Source: an uncultured Fretibacterium sp. (GTDB lineage: Bacteria > Synergistota > Synergistia > Synergistales > Aminobacteriaceae). Taken from it: a stretch of DNA of 15,017 bases. This document shows positions 1 through 7,260 of this stretch, piece by piece. The DNA lies in contig CALAUZ010000139.1 of assembly GCA_937892105.1 (NCBI GenBank), positions 1-15,017 on the forward strand, given 5' to 3'. Made by a program: the position numbers and the translations under genes. Below the pieces are notes generated by a model. It ran no database searches. It saw only the letters and a program-made list of their open reading frames with translations, and was not told where the DNA came from. The first letter of the stretch is position 1, and each line of letters opens with the position of its first letter.

Positions 1-507
1 TCTGCTCGCGACGCTTTCTCCTGCTCGGCAATATAACGCTTGAAAGTATTCACAAGATAACCCATGTCCGTCATCGCCATGATGTCACGGGAATACAAGA
101 TATTTCTATTCTCGCCCATCATGGCACCTCCCGCACTGCGGAAGTTGCGCATAAGCGACTGCATACCCTCTGCCCACGTCTTTATCTGCTGCAACTTGTC
201 GAAAGCCTCAGTACCCTCTTTCGTGTTCTGCAAAGCGGCATTGACACGCTTCAATATTGCCTCTACCGTCTCTAACGCACGTCCTGCGTTGTTTACGCTA
301 TAATAAAGGGCATCAATTTTTACCTCGTCAAGGTTTTGTGCTGAATTTGCTTTCAACTGCTGCGCTCTCTGCACAAGGCTTATAAAAGTGTTGGCGTAGT
401 TCTCCAACATACTTGCACCACCGCCCGCAGTATTGAAACCACTGAACATCTTCTGTGCGCTTGCAACAGCCTCGCTGACAGCACGTTCCGCAATAGCCCT
501 TGAAGCG
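1..507 (-). CDS. Partial phage-like coiled-coil protein, both ends missing
   Basis: The minus strand is open in one frame from about base 593 down to base 1, with residues such as AQKMFSGFNTAGGG, LVQRAQQLKANSAQ and YSRDIMAMTDMGYLVNTFKR. The composition (Ala/Gln/Glu-rich, long helices, Met clusters) looks like an internal piece of a large helical phage protein, but I recognise no family. The C-terminus lies beyond the window. There is no ATG, GTG or TTG with a ribosome binding site at the upstream end. Sequence past about 507 in this frame stops looking like protein and instead codes on the plus strand for a DnaC-like ATPase, so the N-terminus is lost at the junction. Function unknown. The coding call rests on open frame and composition. 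Confidence 0.5.
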
Positions 508-1500
508 ATGAGGGCGGGACGGCAGGCGTTGTTCAGGAGTGTGCCAGAAATGCTAGACGAATTGCGGCAGACATTGCGGGAGCATGGAGATTTTTACGGA
601 GCGATGAGACGGCTAAAAGATGTGCCGTGCCTTGTGCTGGATGATTTAGGCAAAGAGAAAACAACTCAGGCAGGCCTAGATTACTTGTACCAGATAATAG
701 ATTATCGTTACAGGAATGGGAAGCAGACGGTAATAACCACGAATGCGCTGACGATGTCGGAGCTGAAGAATCCATACAACGCTGACAAGATAGAGCCGAT
801 TATGTCTCGTATTCTTGAAGGTGGAGATTGGGTAAGCATCCAGAGCGCGGAGAATTACCGCTTGCGCAAACGGCCTAAAGCAGAGTCAGTGAAGGCAGAA
901 ATTGAGCCGAAGGTAGAGCCGGAGACTACTATGTGTGAGCCTGAAACACTCTCCATGCCCACAGAAATACCCGCCACACCAGAGCTTGATAGCTTGCCCG
1001 AAGATGACTACAGCCCAGAGCAAGAGAGGCAGTTTCAAGTTGCAGATGAGGCAATGAAAGAACTCTATGATGAGCTTCGAGCTGAAATAGGAGTAGAGCC
1101 GCGCAAGCCTAAGCCTGATACAGACAGCTGGGAGGATGACGGCTACGAGCAAGAACTAGCGGAGCGAGAAAGGCGAGAGTATGAGAGGCTGGAAAAGTTA
1201 ATACCATCGCATAAGGAATGTACGCCCGAAGAGCGCGACCAAGATATAGAATATAGGTTGCAGAAGGTAGATGAAATGTTGCGTACGTATGAGCTATCGC
1301 CTGCAGAAAAAGAAGGAATTGAGCGGTACAAGGAAGAACTAGAACGTCATAGGCAGTCGCAGGACGAAATGAAATTGCCAGCAGGGATGTTGCCAGCAGG
1401 TACGATAATGGTGGTGAAGCCCTTAGATGACGGCTTGGATGATGATGATGACGAGGACGAATACAGGCTGTACGGTGATACTGGGATACGTGGATGGTAA
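490..1500 (+). pseudogene. 5'-truncated DnaC/IstB-like helicase-loader ATPase
   Basis: DnaC-family proteins are AAA+ ATPases that load the replicative helicase. The visible part begins around AIALEAMRAGRQALF, which in this family normally follows the Walker A GxxGxGKTHLA. It continues through Walker B (PCLVLDDLGKEK), the sensor I strand (QTVITTNALTMSEL) and the arginine-finger region (IMSRILEG). The N-terminal domain and Walker A are absent, because upstream bases belong to an unrelated antisense frame. The nominal TTG start at 433 is therefore not believable. After the ATPase core (about residue 140 of the open frame) comes an unusual 200-residue hydrophilic tail rich in Glu/Pro, then Glu/Arg helices, ending in an acidic DDGLDDDDDEDE stretch. 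Without Walker A this copy should not bind ATP. It would be a full-length gene if the left junction is an assembly error. Confidence 0.75.
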
Positions 1501-1733
1501 AGGAGCATAATCCTGAGACTGAATAAAATCATGACTTCAGGTAACTATTGCTGTTTTTATCTCTAATTTTGCATTTTTATGCATTTTTAGCTCATAAAAT
1601 CAACTGAACACACTTTTTATCCTAAAAGGCGTGCTTGTCTTTGGCTTGTCAGTTTTTGCCCGTTTTGATAACATCTACGCATAAGCCTGTCAGTTTTATC
1701 GATTTTTGACACTCATTAAAAGGGGATTTTCTT

Positions 1734-1817
1734 ATGCCGGACAGCCTGCCCAAAATTTTTTACTCCAACCCTAAAATTCACAAAGCCACTTATCTCACTA
1801 AATACCGAAACAATTAG
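1734..1817 (+). CDS. Possible 27-residue small protein
   Basis: ATG at 1734 is preceded by AAAAGGGG with 8 bases between the G run and the start, which is good ribosome-binding-site spacing. The frame (MPDSLPKIFYSNPKIHK...) runs 27 codons to TAG. The product is basic and aromatic, with no membrane segment. It sits 41 bases upstream of the ATPase on the same strand. The only evidence is the ribosome binding site; no family is recognised and it could be chance. Confidence 0.25.
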   Translation: MPDSLPKIFYSNPKIHKATYLTKYRNN

Positions 1818-1841
1818 TTCCTTTTTCTCCTTTCAATCTTA

Positions 1842-1850
1842 TGTTATAGT
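1842..1850 (+). promoter_or_regulatory. Extended -10 promoter, likely leaderless ATPase mRNA
   Basis: TGTTATAGT matches an extended -10 (TGnTATAAT) with one mismatch. The hexamer ends at 1850 and the ATPase ATG is at 1859, about where transcription would begin. There is no purine-rich ribosome binding site between them (only AAAAAAAG), so a leaderless or near-leaderless transcript is inferred. The -35 region is only T-rich. Confidence 0.4.
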
Positions 1851-1858
1851 AAAAAAAG

Positions 1859-3250
1859 ATGATTGAGATGAAAATACATAATGTCAGAATTTCCAGTATC
1901 AACATAAGAAACTTTAAAAACGTTATTTCGGGTAACTTGGACTTGCATCGCTCAATAGAACATGGTAATGCTTCTGTGCTTGGCCTTTACGGGCAAAACG
2001 GCTCTGGCAAAACCGCTCTCATTGACACAATCGAGTTACTACAATACTTGCTATGCGGACGTTCTATCCCCGATAAATTTGCCGATTACATTAACATAGA
2101 TGCTGAGACCGCCACAATATGCTTTGAGTTCTGCGTGGAAGAGCTGGTTGCGTCATACAGTTTTGAGATTGCTGGTGTTCTTGATGACACGGAACAGAAT
2201 ACTCAATACACACTCAGTAACAGAAAAAAAATACGTGTGTTCAACGAAATCATTAAATGCTCCATGCCAGCAGAAAGACAAAACAGAATTGGTATACTTA
2301 TCAGCACTCAATCAAGCAAGATATTTGCTCCACAAAATAAACTGGCTCTGCTCACTGGTAAATCAGAAAATAACACGGATTTGATTGTCGCTAAGAAATT
2401 CACTGAAGCGTCTTCTCGTTCTTTCGTATTCTCAAAAGAGCTTCTTAATACTATTCGCGCTCAGGCTAAAAACTGCCCAAGCTATGAACTGGATTTCTTC
2501 TCGTCTATCATTGAAAGCCTTGTCTATTTCGGCAACAAATGTCTCTTTGTCATTAATACCGCTAACTCAGGGCTGATTAGCCTTAACACTCAGACTTTCG
2601 TATTTAAGAAAGAAAACGCGAAAGGTACTATTATTTTTCCGTTGGACACTCCGGCTGTCATTCCGCTCTCTCAAAAAATGCTCGTTCAGAAAATTATCGA
2701 AAGCATGAATATCGTACTCAAACAAATTATTCCAGGCTTAACCGTCAACATTAAGGATTTGGGTACTCAGGTAGCAGATAACGGCGATACAGAAATCAGA
2801 ATACAGCTCATGACACGAGACGGCAAAATTCCCTTGAAGAATGAATCGGAAGGCATAAAGAAAATCATCTCCGTGCTTCAGCTCTTGATTGTCGTGTACA
2901 AACAGCCTTCTATCACTGCCGCTATTGATGAATTAGATTCGGGCATCTTTGAATATCTACTGGGTGAAATTCTCAGGATTATTTCGGAAAAGGGTAAAGG
3001 ACAGCTCATTTTCACTTCTCACAACCTGCGTCCTTTGGAAACTCTGGATAAAAACTTTGTCGCCTTCACTACCACTAACCCGCAACATAGATATGTGAGA
3101 ATGAAAAACGTTAAGAGCAACAACAACCTGCGGGATTTCTATTACCGCGATATTATGCTAGGCGGGCAGAAAGAAACTCTCTATGAAGCTACACATAATG
3201 CCGAAATAGCTTTCGCTTTCAGGGAAGCAGGATTGTACGATGCCACGTAA
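1859..3250 (+). CDS. AAA_15/AAA_21-type ATPase, RecF/OLD-like defence ATPase
   Basis: A 463-residue single-domain ABC/SMC-like ATPase. N-terminal IRNFKNVISGNLDL is the typical RecF/OLD-type start. Walker A is GQNGSGKT at residues 45-52. A signature-like NESEGIKK lies near 328-335, Walker B TAAIDELDSG is at 353-362, and the H-loop FTSHNL is at 385-390. The hundreds of residues between Walker A and the signature would form the helical insertion. Proteins of this class usually pair with a nuclease or other effector in phage-defence operons (OLD-like, RloAB-like and PARIS-like architectures). No nuclease domain is fused here. The next gene overlaps its end by 11 bases but is truncated. Start choice: ATG 1859 fits the promoter, and ATG 1868 is an alternative. 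The exact defence system cannot be assigned from the ATPase alone. Confidence 0.85.
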   Translation: MIEMKIHNVRISSINIRNFKNVISGNLDLHRSIEHGNASVLGLYGQNGSGKTALIDTIELLQYLLCGRSIPDKFADYINIDAETATICFEFCVEELVASYSFEIAGVLDDTEQNTQYTLSNRKKIRVFNEIIKCSMPAERQNRIGILISTQSSKIFAPQNKLALLTGKSENNTDLIVAKKFTEASSRSFVFSKELLNTIRAQAKNCPSYELDFFSSIIESLVYFGNKCLFVINTANSGLISLNTQTFVFKKENAKGTIIFPLDTPAVIPLSQKMLVQKIIESMNIVLKQIIPGLTVNIKDLGTQVADNGDTEIRIQLMTRDGKIPLKNESEGIKKIISVLQLLIVVYKQPSITAAIDELDSGIFEYLLGEILRIISEKGKGQLIFTSHNLRPLETLDKNFVAFTTTNPQHRYVRMKNVKSNNNLRDFYYRDIMLGGQKETLYEATHNAEIAFAFREAGLYDAT

Positions 3251-3311
3251 GAAAAAAGTATCTAAGCATGAAAGCTATTGCCTGTATCCTGCATACTGTA
3301 ATCTGACTTAG
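3240..3311 (+). pseudogene. Truncated partner gene of the ATPase, 23 codons left
   Basis: ATG at 3240 lies inside the last codons of the ATPase (11-base overlap, different frame), an arrangement that normally means translational coupling of two subunits. The frame reads MPRKKKVSKHESYC, then a short tail ending in TAG at 3309-3311. A basic Met-Pro-Arg-Lys opening is plausible as the start of an effector, but the sequence stops before any domain. The stop overlaps the end of the opposite-strand SieB-like gene, so the partner was probably cut off when the two blocks were joined. An intact micro-protein is the alternative. Confidence 0.45.
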
Positions 3312-3679
3312 TCTTTAACCTTCTCAGGGATTGTCGCCAATATACACACTTCACGACCGCTGTACCAGTCTTCCCAAATGCTCGCGTATCCTATTCGCTC
3401 TAATAATCCCTTGTGCATCAGCGTCAACACTCCTGCATCATTCTTCGGCAACCACATTCCACAATTGTCTCCGGCTTTCACATAGTCCAACATATTACGC
3501 TCCATTGGTGAAAGGTTATTCAGCTTAGCTTTTATCTCCGCTTTCTGTTCTCGCTCCTTCCTTGCTTTACTCATACACCCTAGAAAATATGCTGTCCCTT
3601 CGTATGATACCTTGTACAGAAAAACTATCACGCTTACAAAAAATACCCAGCTTAATGGCTCTCTTATCGTCTCTATCAT
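3308..3679 (-). CDS. SieB-like superinfection exclusion membrane protein
   Basis: 123 residues. The N-terminus carries a membrane segment (PLSWVFFVSVIVFLYKV, about 7-23) and a second weaker hydrophobic stretch to residue 35. A charged region (KARKEREQKAEIKAK) follows, and then a compact C-terminal domain. That domain starts LNNLSPMERNMLDYV and continues through DAGVLTLMHKGLLERIGY, resembling the SieB-type pattern (LS..E...L..., then a block like V..L..KGIL.R). SieB proteins are prophage membrane proteins that abort or exclude superinfecting phages. This is the last gene of the leftward block. It appears to have its own promoter: TATAAT 7 bases before the ATG and no ribosome binding site. Family assignment is by motif only. 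Confidence 0.65.
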   Translation of the reverse strand: MIETIREPLSWVFFVSVIVFLYKVSYEGTAYFLGCMSKARKEREQKAEIKAKLNNLSPMERNMLDYVKAGDNCGMWLPKNDAGVLTLMHKGLLERIGYASIWEDWYSGREVCILATIPEKVKD

Positions 3680-3686
3680 GGGCTTT

Positions 3687-3692
3687 ATTATA
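3687..3692 (-). promoter_or_regulatory. Perfect -10 box 7 nt before the SieB-like start
   Basis: Read on the minus strand, TATAAT is followed by AAAGCCC and then the ATG at 3679-3677. That puts the expected transcription start at the ATG. No Shine-Dalgarno sequence is present, so a leaderless mRNA is likely. The -35 region is weak. Confidence 0.45.
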
Positions 3693-3753
3693 GTGCCAAA
3701 TACACGAATACCGCACAGCTATACGCTTATGGGCTGATTGTTTTGTTTCCACT

Positions 3754-3882
3754 TTATTGATAAAATTTACTCGCAGGCAAGCGTGAGAAGAACCCTCTGG
3801 CCGTCTCAGACGGTAGCGCAATGTGCGTGGAAACCAGTGGCTCAGGGTCTGCCCATTTATCTCTTATCAAGCCAGCTGTCAT
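3754..3882 (-). CDS. Possible coupled 42-residue protein
   Basis: The minus-strand ATG overlaps the stop of the upstream coiled-coil membrane gene as TGATG, with AAGG just before it, a standard coupling arrangement. The frame encodes MTAGLIRDKWADPEPLVS through GFFSRLPASKFYQ and ends in TAA. It has no membrane segment and no family I recognise. The rest of the 200-base gap toward the SieB-like gene shows only a short CCGTC/GACGG hairpin near 3800 and that gene's promoter. Coupling supports it, but its short length leaves doubt. Confidence 0.4.
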   Translation of the reverse strand: MTAGLIRDKWADPEPLVSTHIALPSETARGFFSRLPASKFYQ

Positions 3883-4253
3883 CACCTTCGAAACAAAGAC
3901 AAAAGCAAAACAAGAAAACCCGTAACTCCATAGCCCGCCAATATCCACTCGGTTAAAAGATATTTTTCCAGCAAAGGATATACCGCCACAGCTGCCCCGC
4001 AGAAAGTAAACATCGCTCCAAACCAGCCTACCTTCCACGAACCTTGTTGCTGTATCGTGTCAAGACGTGCATTCATTGCCTTTACTTCACCCTTCAGTTC
4101 AGAGAAATCTCCTTTCATTTCCGCTAAATCTTTCAACATCAATGCTTGCAACTTCTCTAAGCGTTCAGCCAAAAGACGGTCAGACATTTCAAGCCTCTGG
4201 TCTATCCTCTGCATATGCGCTTCAAATACATCGCGGCTCACACACTCGTACAT
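3882..4253 (-). CDS. Small coiled-coil protein with C-terminal membrane hairpin
   Basis: 123 residues. The first 70 form a long charged coiled coil (RIDQRLEMSDRLLAERLEKL, then EMKGDFSELKGEVKAMNARL). Two hydrophobic segments follow, about 76-93 (WFGAMFTFCGAAVAVYPLL) and 103-121 (ILAGYGVTGFLVLLLSLF), ending in RR. A ribosome binding site AAGGAG lies 7 bases before the ATG, and the gene starts 14 bases after the 585-residue gene, so they share an operon. The layout resembles XhlA-like and other phage coiled-coil membrane proteins, but the genomic position (behind cI, not by lysis genes) argues for an immunity or conversion role. Function unknown. Confidence 0.75.
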   Translation of the reverse strand: MYECVSRDVFEAHMQRIDQRLEMSDRLLAERLEKLQALMLKDLAEMKGDFSELKGEVKAMNARLDTIQQQGSWKVGWFGAMFTFCGAAVAVYPLLEKYLLTEWILAGYGVTGFLVLLLSLFRR

Positions 4254-4267
4254 TTTCTCGCTCCTTC

Positions 4268-6025
4268 CTAATGTTTATCCGCAAATCTATCATGCTCCAC
4301 CTTTAGTCCGTCATGCACATACCTATACACCGCATAAAGCCCGCCACTGAATACTCGCTCCTTCATACCGTCAGGCAGTGTCTCCCAGAATGAACGCTCT
4401 AACGCTCCTGACAATTTACCAGTACTCTTGATTGTTTCAGTGAATAATTCCGACATTGCACGGAAAATCTCATTACGCTTCTTCAACACGTCTACCGACA
4501 ACCCTTCATTCAGACACCCTTTCAGCTTGGCAACAATCTGGGTATGGAGCGATTTATCGGACTTCAGGACTCGCGAGAACGCCAAAAAAAGCACTAGCTC
4601 TTTCCAAAGCATAAAGTGTTGAGACAGATATTTGCGCTCGGATTTGTCTGGGAATTTCTCGGCTAAGGACGATAAAAATGGGCGTTCGGCTTCATGGCGG
4701 GATTTCGTCATTGCCGGAGTTAGATATTTATTCTCATGGAGTGTGGGACGGCCTATTAGGGCTAGGGCGGTGGCGGTGAGTTCGGCGGGCTTATCGGGCG
4801 GTGTGGGGTGATGGGGTGGCGGTGAAGGTTCGGGAGGCTCTGGGTGCGTGGCTGGTATAGCATGGCCTTCGTAGTCTAATGCACAGACAGGAGCGTCATA
4901 TATATTCAGCACTTTATGAAAGACTAGAAGATAATCTATCGCCAAAACATTATCAGTCGCTACCAGTATATGCTCTTGACAACCAATATTTACACACTTA
5001 CCACCACAATCAAGAACTCCATTACGATATTTACCTTCAAGCCCATGTATTTCAATGTAGTCGCGTCCAGAGTATTTCACCGTTTCAAATACTAATCCAT
5101 AGCTGAGATTTATCTTCACGCCTTTCTTCAGTTTATCCAGTAGGTAGGGAGCGGAAAGATATGGATTAAAGGCTGTTTGCTTTGGGACAATTTTAGCCTT
5201 CTCCGCTTCGTAATAGTGTTTTGCCACCAGCTGCTTATTGATAATTTTTGAATTGTTGCGGATTAGTGGTAAGCAAGTGCAGGTCAATACATCTCTCAAA
5301 CATTTCAGGTAAGTCTTTAAGGCTTCATCTCTCAATCGCTGAAACCTGCGGGCTGGCTGGCCTTCACATCGAATTTGCCTAATACGCTCTTCACGTCCAA
5401 TATAATAAAGTTCATCCCTATCATCAAAACTAGGCCCCAATCCGATTATATACCTTTGTGGCTGTTGTATAGATTGTTTATACGTCTCCACATCAGTATC
5501 AGAAGCATAAGATACTTCCTTACTATATCTATCTTTATCTCTGATATATATCTTTCGCCTTATTTCTCCAAGCACTTCTACATGACTACGATAGCTACCG
5601 AACATCCTTTCGCATTCATCAAGTAACCATTCTCTCTTGAAATGCTCTGTACAAAGTGGATACCCAAACCTATAGAAAAAATTCTGGACTTCAGAAAAAT
5701 AACTTATCAAGTTTTTTACCACTTTATCGCGCTTATCTCCTAAAGATGCCTTAACACCTATAAAAGCCAAGCAAAACTTACCGACTTCCGTTATGTCCAA
5801 CTTCAACGGACGCTTCATATATTCCGCAATAATATTTTCTAATCTATTACATACAGCTCGCGCTTGTTGCTCATATTCCGACATATGGTGTTCAAAGAAA
5901 TTGCCATCTTCAAAATATAACCATGATGCTCCAAACTGCTCATGCTCTTGCCGTTTCCCTTTTCCCAACATATACACCAAGACAACGAACGTTATAACAA
6001 TAATCATTACCCAAAAATCACCCAT
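4268..6025 (-). CDS. Large membrane-anchored protein of unknown function
   Basis: 585 residues. It opens with one membrane anchor (WVMIIVITFVVLVYMLGKGK, about 5-24), and the following Lys/Arg suggest the bulk is cytoplasmic. A largely helical domain runs to about residue 300. A beta-rich section follows (about 300-385, with YIEIHGLEGKYRNG). Then comes a Pro-rich linker (HPEPPEPSPPPHHPTPPDKP) near 395-415, and a helical C-terminal domain of about 165 residues. I see no nucleotide-binding or catalytic motif. A ribosome binding site AAGGAG sits 10 bases upstream of the ATG. Anchor, linker and two soluble domains resemble the layout of membrane-tethered sensors or exclusion proteins; that is inference. 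It is the largest gene in the accessory block and the least explained. Confidence 0.8.
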   Translation of the reverse strand: MGDFWVMIIVITFVVLVYMLGKGKRQEHEQFGASWLYFEDGNFFEHHMSEYEQQARAVCNRLENIIAEYMKRPLKLDITEVGKFCLAFIGVKASLGDKRDKVVKNLISYFSEVQNFFYRFGYPLCTEHFKREWLLDECERMFGSYRSHVEVLGEIRRKIYIRDKDRYSKEVSYASDTDVETYKQSIQQPQRYIIGLGPSFDDRDELYYIGREERIRQIRCEGQPARRFQRLRDEALKTYLKCLRDVLTCTCLPLIRNNSKIINKQLVAKHYYEAEKAKIVPKQTAFNPYLSAPYLLDKLKKGVKINLSYGLVFETVKYSGRDYIEIHGLEGKYRNGVLDCGGKCVNIGCQEHILVATDNVLAIDYLLVFHKVLNIYDAPVCALDYEGHAIPATHPEPPEPSPPPHHPTPPDKPAELTATALALIGRPTLHENKYLTPAMTKSRHEAERPFLSSLAEKFPDKSERKYLSQHFMLWKELVLFLAFSRVLKSDKSLHTQIVAKLKGCLNEGLSVDVLKKRNEIFRAMSELFTETIKSTGKLSGALERSFWETLPDGMKERVFSGGLYAVYRYVHDGLKVEHDRFADKH

Positions 6026-6094
6026 TATGCTTGCTCTCCTTCTAGCATGTCGGGAAAATATTTGCGTCTGTCTGATTTTGAAGGTTATCGCCTT

Positions 6095-6286
6095 TCACTT
6101 CATAAACATCTGCAACAACGTAAGCACTATCTGCACACTGCCTACCAATATCGCCGTCCAGATTGCTGCCTTTGTCAATCCCTGCGAGGCTTCGTGCTTT
6201 CGGCTTTCGCTCCTCTCGGCTTCACGCTGTTCCAGTTTCTCCACTCGCTTTCTTATCTCTCGAATATACATTGACATATTTGACAT
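6095..6286 (-). CDS. Small XhlA-like coiled-coil plus single TM protein
   Basis: About 63 residues: a short coiled coil (IREIRKRVEKLEQREAERS), a polar hinge, and one C-terminal membrane segment (AAIWTAILVGSVQIVLTLLQMF). This is the layout of the hemolysin XhlA-like family and related phage membrane-anchored coiled coils. Start choice is uncertain. ATG at 6313 adds nine residues but has no ribosome binding site; ATG at 6286 has AAGGG four bases upstream and TAGGAG farther away, and I chose it. It lies 69 bases upstream of the 585-residue gene in the same direction. Confidence 0.6.
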   Translation of the reverse strand: MSNMSMYIREIRKRVEKLEQREAERSESRKHEASQGLTKAAIWTAILVGSVQIVLTLLQMFMK

Positions 6287-6366
6287 CTTGCCCTTATCTT
6301 TTTCTCCTAGCATTCAGGTTATTCGGTTATATACCGCGAGTTCATTCTACCAAAGAACATTTCCTA

Positions 6367-7176
6367 TCATGCTTGGCTTTTACCGTGCGTGAACTTTACT
6401 GTCTCATATGCAGGCGGACGAGGCGCAACTGCTTCAGGACAAAGATATTTGAAGTAGTCTTCTAGCGTGTCATATATCGCTGACAATACAGATGGCAATC
6501 CCTGACAGCATAAAAGCTCAGGCGACTTCTTCAAGTACGGCAACATTTCGGGCAACTTACCTTCACGCATAAATCTCTCCATTCCAGTATCATGCTCTGG
6601 AAATAAGTCCCATGCCGTTGTCGCTGCCTTCCAGAAACATGCTCCCAGCCTTACTGTTCGTGAAAAATCGTTGTCCATTAAGTGCTTGCCCATAAAATAA
6701 CGCAGGTACGGTACAAACTCCATTCCATACTCGTAATTTGCCCGCTTGTGCTGTTCAGTGTCTTCGTTCTGGAAGCCGAACATGGCCGCGTCATACACCT
6801 TCATGCAATAGTCATGGAGCTTCTTGTCCCGCCCTAATATCGCATCGCATGAGCAGACTACACATGTTTCCTTGAACACGTAATAGTTATTCTCCAATGC
6901 GTAATATCTGCGTTCATCTCCGTTTTTATAGTCCGAGAAAAAACTCTCAAACGCTCCATTCGTCAATAATTCTCGCCTAGCTATCATGTGTTGGGACGTG
7001 TGCCGGAGTTCGGGAAACTGGTAGCTGCCTATCATGTCAAGTATCATGTTTATCAAGATTGGCATGTAGTTTTCTGGCTCTTTCAGGTATTTGAACACTG
7101 GCAGTATTTCGGATGGTTCACGCTCTTGGCTTCCATCTATGTCTTTGCCCTTTATGTGTATTCCGTACGCTCGCAT
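6367..7176 (-). CDS. Soluble protein of unknown function
   Basis: 269 residues, with AAAGGAG 7 bases before the ATG. It has no signal peptide or membrane segment, many aromatic and acidic residues, and a Cys cluster (ETCVVCSCDAILG) near the middle. Predicted helical segments include FVPYLRYFMGKHLM and LPSVLSAIYDTLEDYFKYL. No catalytic signature is recognised. It lies between two coiled-coil membrane genes in the leftward block, so it may be the cytoplasmic component of a membrane-associated system, but nothing in the sequence shows that directly. Confidence 0.75.
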   Translation of the reverse strand: MRAYGIHIKGKDIDGSQEREPSEILPVFKYLKEPENYMPILINMILDMIGSYQFPELRHTSQHMIARRELLTNGAFESFFSDYKNGDERRYYALENNYYVFKETCVVCSCDAILGRDKKLHDYCMKVYDAAMFGFQNEDTEQHKRANYEYGMEFVPYLRYFMGKHLMDNDFSRTVRLGACFWKAATTAWDLFPEHDTGMERFMREGKLPEMLPYLKKSPELLCCQGLPSVLSAIYDTLEDYFKYLCPEAVAPRPPAYETVKFTHGKSQA

Positions 7177-7260
7177 GGCTGCTCTCCTTTCAGTCTGCGT
7201 TGTCTTTAGGCGGTTACTTGTATTGCATTCTTGGTAATGACTACATTATCGGTATCATGT

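Larger units (their letters stand above)
1501..1858. other. AT-rich intergenic region between DnaC-like gene and ATPase
   Basis: There is no ORF above 60 residues here. It contains a tandem 10-base repeat, GCATTTTTAT/GCATTTTTAG, at 1571-1590, and two direct copies of TGTCAGTTTT near 1647 and 1688. The second copy forms an inverted pair with TGACA at 1707-1711 (TGTCA, 14 bases, TGACA). A short ORF with a good ribosome binding site (1734-1817) and a promoter-like extended -10 element close to the ATPase start complete what I can see. No convincing terminator follows the DnaC-like gene. Confidence 0.5.

Noticed and set aside
433..489. N-terminal extension of the DnaC-like frame from TTG 433
   Set aside because: These codons are the antisense of the minus-strand coiled-coil frame and do not resemble DnaC sequence.
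3794..3816. CCGTC/GACGG hairpin as a terminator
   Set aside because: There is no T tract on either strand, and it lies inside the possible coupled micro-ORF.
5793..6392. 199-codon plus-strand frame
   Set aside because: It runs antisense across the start of the 585-residue gene and the XhlA-like gene, has no ribosome binding site, and has a Cys/Ile/Ser-rich composition typical of a shadow frame.
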